A stretch of 6,655 nt of DNA from positions 1 through 6,655 of the forward strand of contig CAIWHY010000490.1 of NCBI GenBank assembly GCA_903912585.1. The letters are read 5' to 3'. The stretch is from an uncultured Thermoleophilia bacterium (GTDB taxonomy: Bacteria; Actinomycetota; Thermoleophilia; UBA2241). This document shows, piece by piece, positions 1 through 4,552 of this stretch. Both the position numbers and the translations under genes were made by a program. Each line of letters opens with the position of its first letter. Within the stretch, counting starts at the first letter, position 1. The notes beneath the pieces were generated by a model that was not told the DNA's origin, did not search any database, and worked only from the letters and a program-made list of their open reading frames with translations.

Positions 1-46
1 GATCTCGCGTGCCGCAGCGCGCGCGCGGCGCGACCGGCTGACGTGA
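1..46 (+). CDS. Possible 3' tail of an upstream plus-strand gene
   Basis: Frame 2 is open from the window start to a TGA at 44-46 and would encode the tail ISRAAARARRDRLT. Twelve of 14 codons end in G or C, and an Arg/Ala-rich helical C-terminus is common in GC-rich genomes. The hairpin at 122-155 would then lie about 75 bases after the stop, as a terminator could. The strand agrees with the rest of the cluster. A second frame also closes nearby (TGA at 39-41), so the frame is not certain. This is mutually exclusive with the minus-strand gene proposed for 1-80. Confidence 0.27.
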   Translation, partial: ISRAAARARRDRLT

Positions 47-80
47 CGACCTGGGGAGTGTTTGGGAGCGTGACGCCCAC
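1..80 (-). CDS. Possible divergent gene, 5' fragment cut by window edge
   Basis: Reading the minus strand from position 80, a GTG codon opens a stop-free frame that runs out of the window after 26 codons. The peptide begins (M)GVTLPNTPQVVTSAGRAA and ends in an Arg/Ala-rich stretch. A Shine-Dalgarno-like AAAGG (minus strand, positions 94-90) lies 9 bases upstream, and a good -10-like TATACT lies at 120-115. About 21 of 26 codons end in G or C, somewhat lower than in the sure genes of this window. I recognise no family. It competes with a plus-strand reading of the same bases (1-46), and only one of the two can be real. Short length makes this a weak call. Confidence 0.27.
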   Translation of the reverse strand, partial: MGVTLPNTPQVVTSAGRAARALRHAR

Positions 81-114
81 CGGCGTGGTCCTTTCGCTTT
101 CGCGCTGGACAGTC

Positions 115-120
115 AGTATA
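115..120 (-). promoter_or_regulatory. Possible minus-strand -10 box (TATACT)
   Basis: On the minus strand the hexamer TATACT (120 to 115) matches the sigma-70 -10 consensus at five of six positions. Transcription would start near 108 and give a leader of about 28 bases before the GTG at 80, with AAAGG in between. No good -35 box is visible 17 bp upstream, because that DNA is the GC hairpin. It matters only if the divergent gene at 1-80 is real. Confidence 0.25.
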
Positions 121-121
121 G

Positions 122-155
122 CGGCCCGCGGCCCTCCGGGCCGGGCCGCGGGCCG
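122..155 (+). terminator. Perfect 13-bp GC hairpin, terminator-like
   Basis: Bases 122-134 (CGGCCCGCGGCCC) are the exact reverse complement of 143-155, with an 8-base loop (TCCGGGCC). A G-U pair (121/156) and an A-T pair (120/157) can extend the stem. On the plus strand the stem runs into TTCT (156-159), a poor T tract; on the minus strand there is no T tract. It may end transcription from an upstream plus-strand gene, or simply insulate the cluster promoter. The inverted repeat is certain; the terminator role is inference. Confidence 0.4.
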
Positions 156-186
156 TTCTGGGGACGCCGCGCGTCGAGGCGGGGTT

Positions 187-236
187 CACCGGCCTGGATC
201 GACGCCGCACCTTCGCGTCGCGCCGTGAGGCCGGTG
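187..236. repeat. Nested inverted repeat upstream of the first gene
   Basis: The outer arms CACCGGCCT (187-195) and AGGCCGGTG (228-236) are perfect reverse complements. Inside them, CGACGC (200-205) and GCGTCG (215-220) form a second perfect 6-bp stem with a 9-base loop. If transcribed, this folds as a two-stage stem-loop with an asymmetric internal loop. The proposed start of transcription for the next gene lies downstream (near 299), so the repeat may instead act as DNA, for instance as a regulator site. GC-rich DNA makes short chance stems common, which lowers the weight of the inner stem. Confidence 0.4.
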
Positions 237-240
237 GCGC

Positions 241-278
241 CATGCCCCGCGACCGGAGGCGTCATGCCCCGCGACCGG
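241..278 (+). repeat. Two perfect 16-bp direct repeats, 22 bp apart
   Basis: CATGCCCCGCGACCGG occurs at 241-256 and again, without mismatch, at 263-278, separated by AGGCGT. The 22-bp period is about two helical turns, so both copies face the same side of the DNA. The second copy covers the place where a -35 element would sit for the -10 box at 287-292. This layout is typical of tandem operator or activator sites. The repeats are seen directly; binding by a regulator is inference. Confidence 0.6.
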
Positions 279-292
279 CGCCGCGATAGGAT
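263..292 (+). promoter_or_regulatory. Likely leaderless promoter of the Rossmann-protein gene
   Basis: The -10-like hexamer TAGGAT (287-292) ends 6 bases before the ATG at 299. With the usual distance from -10 to transcription start, the mRNA would begin at or very near the A of ATG, so the transcript would be leaderless. CATGCC (263-268) sits 18 bp upstream of the -10 in the -35 position, and the same pair of elements recurs before the gene at 4549. The -35 match to consensus is poor, which suggests help from a regulator or a different sigma factor. AGGA within the box (288-291) could also serve as a ribosome site 7 bases from the start, so the case for a leaderless transcript is not closed. 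Confidence 0.5.
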
Positions 293-298
293 GCGCAC

Positions 299-1423
299 AT
301 GCACGACGCCCCGCATCCGCGCTTCGCCTGCGACGAGAGCTTCCCCGGCCGCCAGGTGCTGCGCCTCGCGCGCCGCGCCATCGAGCGGTACCGGCTCGAC
401 CTGCGCGGCCTGCGCGTCCTCACGGAGGCATCCACGGGCTACCGGCGGGTGACGCCGGTGATCGCCGCGCTCGCCGGCGCCGACGAGGTCTACGCCATCG
501 GCCGCGACACGGCGCAAGCGGCGCGTAAGGAGGCGGAGGCGCAGACCGCCTATCTCGCCGGGCTGGCCGGCGCCCAGGACCGCGTCAAGCTCCTCGCGAC
601 GCGGCTGCTGGCGCCGATGGCCACCGTCGACGTGATCACCGACCTCCCGGGCGTGCGTCCTGTCGATGAAGCCGTACTGCGCAACGTGGCCGGGACGGCG
701 GCAGTGGCCCTCATGGGCAGCGCCGCCGCCTGGCGGGCGAGCGACGTCGACGTCGCCGCCTGCCGCCGGCTGGGCATCGCCGTCGCCGCGGTCGACGAGG
801 ACGCCATCGGCCTCTACCGCTACCTTGCCGTCGAAGTGGCGCGCGGCCTGCTCACGCTGGCCGTCGAGATCGTCGGCTCCACCGTGCTGGTCGCCGGCGA
901 CGGCAAGGGCTACGCCTACGTCGTCCACGGCCTCGCCCAGATGGGCGCGCGCGTCCTCGTGGCCGCGCCCGAGAGCGCCGGCAGGATCGCCCTCTACGGC
1001 GGCGAGAAGGCCGCCGATGCCCTCGGCGACGAGGCGGCCCTTGGCCGCCTTGCCGAGGCGGACGCCCTCGTGCTCTGCCCGGAGGCTCCCGGCACGCGGT
1101 GGATCGGGCCGGGCGCGGCCGTCGACGCCGCCCGCCTCGCGGCGGCGGCGGCCCACATCGCCGTAGTGACCGTGGGCGGCGAGGTCGACCGGCGTGCGCT
1201 CGCCGCCGCCGGCCTGCGCAGCTACCTCGCCGGCGGCGGCCCCGACGCGCCGTTCGAGTCGCTGCCGCAGCCGCTCATCGAGCTCCACACGGCCGGCCTC
1301 AAGATCGCCGAGGTGATGACGCGGGCGCGGCGGCGCGGCTCGTCGCCGCTGGCGGCGGAGCAGCTCGCCGCCGCCGAGGCCCACGCCGAGCAGCTGCCCA
1401 AGGACCTCGGCGCGCGCCGCTGA
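299..1423 (+). CDS. Uncharacterised NAD(P)-binding Rossmann-fold protein
   Basis: This 374-aa soluble protein has no signal peptide or membrane segment. Residues about 37-165 look like an alternating alpha/beta domain (LRVLTEASTGY at 38-48; DVITDLPGVRPVDEAVL at 111-127). Residues about 190-315 form a second, typical dinucleotide-binding domain with a G-x-G-x-G loop (G200-D-G-K-G204) after strand STVLVA. A C-terminal helical tail follows. The order resembles D-2-hydroxyacid dehydrogenases and S-adenosylhomocysteinase-like proteins, but where many dehydrogenases have a catalytic Arg in an RGxxVDxxAL motif this protein reads GGEVDRRAL (293-301), so ordinary dehydrogenase activity is doubtful. 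From memory, similar proteins without assigned function occur in sugar and polysaccharide clusters. An in-frame TAG at 287-289 makes ATG 299 the first possible start. It opens the cluster, and the flippase gene follows after 132 bp. The fold is well supported; the reaction is unknown. Confidence 0.85.
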   Translation: MHDAPHPRFACDESFPGRQVLRLARRAIERYRLDLRGLRVLTEASTGYRRVTPVIAALAGADEVYAIGRDTAQAARKEAEAQTAYLAGLAGAQDRVKLLATRLLAPMATVDVITDLPGVRPVDEAVLRNVAGTAAVALMGSAAAWRASDVDVAACRRLGIAVAAVDEDAIGLYRYLAVEVARGLLTLAVEIVGSTVLVAGDGKGYAYVVHGLAQMGARVLVAAPESAGRIALYGGEKAADALGDEAALGRLAEADALVLCPEAPGTRWIGPGAAVDAARLAAAAAHIAVVTVGGEVDRRALAAAGLRSYLAGGGPDAPFESLPQPLIELHTAGLKIAEVMTRARRRGSSPLAAEQLAAAEAHAEQLPKDLGARR

Positions 1424-1424
1424 G

Positions 1425-1434
1425 GCGATAGAAT
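1425..1434 (+). promoter_or_regulatory. Possible promoter box in front of the flippase gene
   Basis: GCGATAGAAT here differs at one base from GCGATAGGAT at 283-292, the -10 region of the first gene. The hexamer TAGAAT (1429-1434) is a fair -10 box. Transcription would begin near 1441 and leave a leader of about 115 bases before the GTG at 1556, unlike the leaderless layout of the other two promoters. The CATGCC element seen in the -35 position of the other two is absent. The box lies just after the TGA of the preceding gene. Confidence 0.4.
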
Positions 1435-1464
1435 AGCCGTCCGACGAAGGCAACCGGCTGCCCC

Positions 1465-1486
1465 CGGCCGCACCTACGCGCGGCCG
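1465..1486 (+). other. Hairpin in the leader of the flippase gene
   Basis: CGGCCGC (1465-1471) and GCGGCCG (1480-1486) are perfect reverse complements around an 8-base loop (ACCTACGC). A second pair of arms, CCGGAGG (1500-1506) and CCTCCGG (1536-1542), could pair across a 29-base loop and would hide the GGAGG at 1502-1506. No T tract follows either stem, so these are not ordinary terminators. They could affect translation of the flippase, but chance pairing in GC-rich DNA is a serious alternative. Confidence 0.35.
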
Positions 1487-1555
1487 CCCGCATCAAGCCC
1501 CGGAGGCACCACGGACCAGACCCCTCGACCACGCACCTCCGGCGGCGACAAGCCC

Positions 1556-3205
1556 GTGAAGCACGGCTACTCGCTGCTCTTCAAGGACTCGGCCATCTAC
1601 GGCATCGGGAGCACGGTCCAGAAGTTCCTGATGGTCTTCCTGATGCCGCTGTACACGGCGTTCCTCACGCCGGCCCAGTACGGCGTGGTCGGCATGGTCA
1701 ACGTCACGTCGCAGTTCGTCTACGTGTTCATCAACCTGGGCATGGACACGGCCGCGGCGCGCTTCTACTTCGACAACAAGGGCGAGGAGCACCGGCGCCG
1801 GGTGATCGGCACGACCTTCCTGGCGTGGACGGTGTACCCCGCGATCTTCCTCGGCATCATGGTCGCCTTCATGCCGCAGATCACGCACGCGCTGATGGGC
1901 CCGGGGAACTACACGTACTACTTCGATATCGGGATGCTCAACATCTTCTTCAGCAACTGGATCTCGCTGCCGTACATGCTGATGCGCCTCGAGCACCGGC
2001 CCGTCATCTTCACCTTCTTCACCATCGGGCGCATCGTCATCCAGGTCGTCGCCTCGGTGATCATGGTGGTCTGGCTGCACTGGGGCATCTACGGCGTGCT
2101 CGCCGGGACGCTGGTCTCCTCGACGATCATGAACTTCGCGGCGCTGCCCACGTACTGGCGCAAGATGAGCCTCAAGATTGACCCGGTGCTCATCCGCGCC
2201 ATGCTCGCGATGGCCATCCCGGCGCTCATCACGGGCTCGATCTTCTTCTTCCTCAAGCTCTCCGACCGCTGGATCATCATGCGCTACCCGCAGTGGGGCA
2301 AGGCGGAGGTCGGCCTCTACACCGCTGCCTTCCAGCTCTCGCAGCCGGTCTACGTGGTGATGACGGCGTTCAACATGGCGTGGCCGCAGTGGCACTACTC
2401 GCGCCTCTCGAACCCGGTGGAGCACAAGCAGCTGGTGGCGCGCAGCGGCACCTACTTCATCGCCCTGTGCGTCTTCATCCTCGCCGCGATGGCGGCCCTG
2501 ATGCCGTTGATGATCCGCATCCTGCTGCACAGCCCGGCGTACTGGTCGGTGGGGCCGACGACGCTCATCCTGACGCTCGCCAACGTCCTCTACTGCCTCT
2601 ACTACGTGCTTTGGGTCGGCTGCAACGTGGCCAAGAAGAACCGCCGCATCCCGTTCATCACGGCCATCGCCTCGGCCGCCAACATCGCCCTCAACTTCGC
2701 GCTCATCCCCAAGTACGGGATGGTCGCGGCGGCCTGGACGACAGTGCTCGGCTTCGCGATCCTCTCCGCCGGCGTCTACGTGCTCTCGCAGAAGTACTAC
2801 CCGATCAAGTACGAGTGGGCGCGCTTCCTCAAGATCGCCGTCGCCGGCGGCGTCGCCATCGCCGGCGCCTGGGGGATGTCGCGCCTCGTCGGCCTGCAGG
2901 TCTACCTGCCGTTCGTGCAGATCCTGGTGCGCGAGCTGGCCGTGGCGCCGATGCTGCTCCTGTTCCCGTTCACGCTCTGGGCGACGCGCTTCTTCACGCC
3001 CGGCGAGCGGCGTTCGCTGGGCGCCGGCGCGAGGCGGCTGCTGCACCGCGGCGGCGCGCCCGAGGCGCCGCTCCTCGGCGCCGCCTCGGCGGAGCACCCC
3101 GCCGACGAACTGAGCTGCGACGACATCGAGGCCGAGCAGGAAGAGCTCGAGATCGAGGCCGACACGCGGCTGGAAGTCAGCCAGGGCGACGCCCCGGGGG
3201 TGTGA
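1556..3205 (+). CDS. Oligosaccharide flippase, Wzx/PST family (MOP superfamily)
   Basis: This 549-aa integral membrane protein would flip lipid-linked oligosaccharides from the inner to the outer face of the cytoplasmic membrane. Residues 1-60 carry the family's typical opening: DSAIYGIGSTVQKF (11-24), PLYTAFLTPAQYGVVGM (31-47). About 14 hydrophobic segments follow, near 14-34, 44-62, 84-108, 122-142, 150-172, 176-198, 213-235, 255-276, 298-322, 332-355, 366-384, 388-410, 425-446 and 455-478. The segment SDRWIIMRY..GKAEVGLYTAAFQ (236-259) matches the conserved central motif of this transporter group. The tail from about 485 is cytosolic: first Arg-rich, then strongly acidic (520-545). GTG 1556 is the first usual start after the previous gene; its ribosome site is weak (GGCGG, 1541-1545). 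The frame stays open upstream, where GGAGG (1502-1506) precedes an in-frame ACG (1511), so a start 15 codons earlier is possible. The family is firm; the substrate is unknown. Confidence 0.93.
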   Translation: MKHGYSLLFKDSAIYGIGSTVQKFLMVFLMPLYTAFLTPAQYGVVGMVNVTSQFVYVFINLGMDTAAARFYFDNKGEEHRRRVIGTTFLAWTVYPAIFLGIMVAFMPQITHALMGPGNYTYYFDIGMLNIFFSNWISLPYMLMRLEHRPVIFTFFTIGRIVIQVVASVIMVVWLHWGIYGVLAGTLVSSTIMNFAALPTYWRKMSLKIDPVLIRAMLAMAIPALITGSIFFFLKLSDRWIIMRYPQWGKAEVGLYTAAFQLSQPVYVVMTAFNMAWPQWHYSRLSNPVEHKQLVARSGTYFIALCVFILAAMAALMPLMIRILLHSPAYWSVGPTTLILTLANVLYCLYYVLWVGCNVAKKNRRIPFITAIASAANIALNFALIPKYGMVAAAWTTVLGFAILSAGVYVLSQKYYPIKYEWARFLKIAVAGGVAIAGAWGMSRLVGLQVYLPFVQILVRELAVAPMLLLFPFTLWATRFFTPGERRSLGAGARRLLHRGGAPEAPLLGAASAEHPADELSCDDIEAEQEELEIEADTRLEVSQGDAPGV

Positions 3206-3207
3206 GA

Positions 3208-3269
3208 TGAGGCGAGGCTCAAGAGGCGCACCGGAGACGAGGTTCAGGGGATGCGACGTGAGGCGAGGC
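3208..3269 (+). repeat. 11-bp direct repeat in the gap before the glycosyltransferase
   Basis: TGAGGCGAGGC is present at 3208-3218 and again at 3259-3269, 51 bp apart. The second copy supplies the GAGG (3265-3268) that lies 6 bases before the ATG at 3275 and is the likely ribosome site for the glycosyltransferase. The first copy lies just after the flippase stop codon and precedes no obvious start. It may be a leftover of a local duplication. The 69-bp gap shows no terminator, so the flippase and glycosyltransferase are probably on one mRNA. Confidence 0.45.
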
Positions 3270-3274
3270 GACAG

Positions 3275-4552
3275 ATGAAGCGGCTCCTCGTGGTGGCCAA
3301 CCCGTTCCCGCCGGTGGCGAGTGCTGGGACGACGCGCCTGGTGCGCTTCCTGCGGCACCTGCCCGAGCACGGCTGGGAGGCGACGGTGCTGACGACGAAG
3401 TCGAGCGGGCCGGCGGACGTCCCGGCGGGCGTGCGCGTGCTGCGCGCCCCGGTACTGATGCCGCGCCGGCTGCTCGGCGGCGGCCCGCGCAGCAAGCGCA
3501 TCCACGACTGGGTGAGCGTGCCCGACCCGTACGCCGCGTGGATCGGGCCGGCGGTCGTCAGCGGGCGCCGGCTGCTCCACGACGAGCGCTTCGACGTGCT
3601 CCTCTCGAGCCAGCCCCGGCCGAGCACGCACCTGGTCGCGGCGAGCCTCGCGCGCTCGTCCGGCCTGCCGTGGCTGGCCGACTACCGCGACCCGTGGGCG
3701 ACCTACCAGTTCCGGCACACCCCGACGGCGGCGCACCGCGGCGCCCACCTGCGCCTCGAGGCGTGGGCGCTGGAGCGCGCCGCCGCGGTGACCGGCGTCA
3801 ACGCGCCCATAGTCGACGACATCGTCGCGCGGCACCCGTGGCTGGCCGGCCGCGCCCACGTCCTGCCCAACGGCTTCGACCGCGACGAGGTGGCCGAGCC
3901 GGTGACGCTCGGCGACGGCTTCTGGCTCGTGCACACCGGGCGGCTGTACGGCCGCGAGCAGCAGGTGAGCGCCTTCCTCACCGGCCTCGCCGCGCTGCCG
4001 CCCGAGGTCAAGGCGCTCTTCGTCGGCGTCGCCGAGGACCGCGTGCTGCCTGAGGCCCGGCGCCTCGGCCTCGGCGAGCGCGTGCGCGTGGAGCCGCTCG
4101 TACCGCACGGGCGCGCGCTCGGCTACCAGCGCGCCGCCGGCGCTCTGCTGCTGGTCAACGGGCGCCGGCCCGAGTCGATGTCGAGCAAGGTCGTCGAGTA
4201 CCTGCAGGCCGGCCGGCCTATCTTCGCCATCTCGCCGGCCGGCTCCGCCGCGCGCACCCTCTTCGACCAGGTCGGCGGGGCGGTCTGCGTCCTGCCCGAC
4301 GAGCCCATGGCCGCGCCGCTCGCCGGGTTCGTCACCGCTGTCCGGCAACGCGTCGCCCCGGCGGCCGACCCCACGGCCCTCGAGCGTTACGAGCTCGGCC
4401 GCCTCCCCGCCGAGCTCGCCGCGATCCTCGACGGCCTGCGCGCCGGCCCGGAGGCGTGGCGCGCCGGCCCGACCGGCGCTCGCGGCACGCCGGGCGACGC
4501 GGAGCCGGGCACCCATGCCGGGGGCTGGCCCGATGGTACGATGAGCCGATGA
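3275..4552 (+). CDS. GT4-like glycosyltransferase (GT-B fold)
   Basis: This 425-aa cytosolic enzyme should move a sugar from a nucleotide donor onto the growing lipid-linked oligosaccharide. The N-terminal Rossmann domain starts with MKRLLVVANPFPPVASAG (1-18), the usual glycine/proline loop, and contains LADYRDPW (134-141), a common mark of this subgroup. The C-terminal donor-binding domain has VLPNGFD (196-202), HTGRLYG (220-226) and an exact EX7E motif (E300 to E308) followed by YLQAGRPIFAI (309-319), which points to a retaining enzyme. Residues about 390-425 are a Gly/Pro/Ala-rich extension outside the fold. ATG 3275 is preferred over ATG 3251 because MKRLLVV is the normal first strand of the family and GAGG (3265-3268) lies 6 bases before it. 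The stop overlaps the next start (ATGA, 4549-4552). Sugar and linkage cannot be read from sequence. Confidence 0.92.
   Translation: MKRLLVVANPFPPVASAGTTRLVRFLRHLPEHGWEATVLTTKSSGPADVPAGVRVLRAPVLMPRRLLGGGPRSKRIHDWVSVPDPYAAWIGPAVVSGRRLLHDERFDVLLSSQPRPSTHLVAASLARSSGLPWLADYRDPWATYQFRHTPTAAHRGAHLRLEAWALERAAAVTGVNAPIVDDIVARHPWLAGRAHVLPNGFDRDEVAEPVTLGDGFWLVHTGRLYGREQQVSAFLTGLAALPPEVKALFVGVAEDRVLPEARRLGLGERVRVEPLVPHGRALGYQRAAGALLLVNGRRPESMSSKVVEYLQAGRPIFAISPAGSAARTLFDQVGGAVCVLPDEPMAAPLAGFVTAVRQRVAPAADPTALERYELGRLPAELAAILDGLRAGPEAWRAGPTGARGTPGDAEPGTHAGGWPDGTMSR
4514..4542 (+). promoter_or_regulatory. Likely internal leaderless promoter for the polymerase/ligase gene
   Basis: TACGAT (4537-4542), preceded by TGG and so an extended -10 box, ends 6 bases before the ATG at 4549, exactly the spacing seen at 287-299. 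CATGCC (4514-4519) lies 17 bp upstream, in the place held by CATGCC at 263-268 in the first promoter (18-bp spacer there). No Shine-Dalgarno sequence precedes ATG 4549, which fits a leaderless transcript or translation coupled to the gene before. The whole element lies inside the 3' end of the glycosyltransferase gene, in its non-domain tail. Confidence 0.45.

Noticed and set aside
43..228. Plus-strand 61-codon frame in the upstream region
   Set aside because: It runs through the 13-bp hairpin and inverted repeats, has no ribosome site, and shows an Arg/Gly-rich product without features.
113..1453. Minus-strand open frame of 446 codons over the first gene
   Set aside because: Antisense shadow of the Rossmann protein: Arg/Gly/Ala/His-rich, no recognisable motif, and it crosses the promoter repeats and hairpins.
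1465..1486. Hairpin after the first gene as an intrinsic terminator
   Set aside because: No T tract follows the stem, and the next gene lies on the same strand in the same pathway.
2293..3210. Plus-strand 305-codon frame inside the flippase
   Set aside because: Shifted-frame shadow rich in Arg/Pro/Ala/Gly; the flippase frame through this stretch has proper membrane helices.
3251..3274. Earlier ATG for the first glycosyltransferase
   Set aside because: It adds only MRREARRQ before the family-typical MKRLLVV, and its purine-rich stretch abuts the ATG too closely to act as a ribosome site.
1493..4516. Minus-strand open frame of 1007 codons
   Set aside because: It lies opposite the flippase and glycosyltransferase, which have clear family motifs. 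Its product is a low-complexity run of Arg, Asp, Glu, His and Val with no domain, as expected for the antisense of GC-rich codons.
4456..4548. Earlier start for the polymerase/ligase
   Set aside because: It would add 31 Arg/Gly-rich residues overlapping the glycosyltransferase end; ATG 4549 has the ATGA overlap and the -10 spacing.
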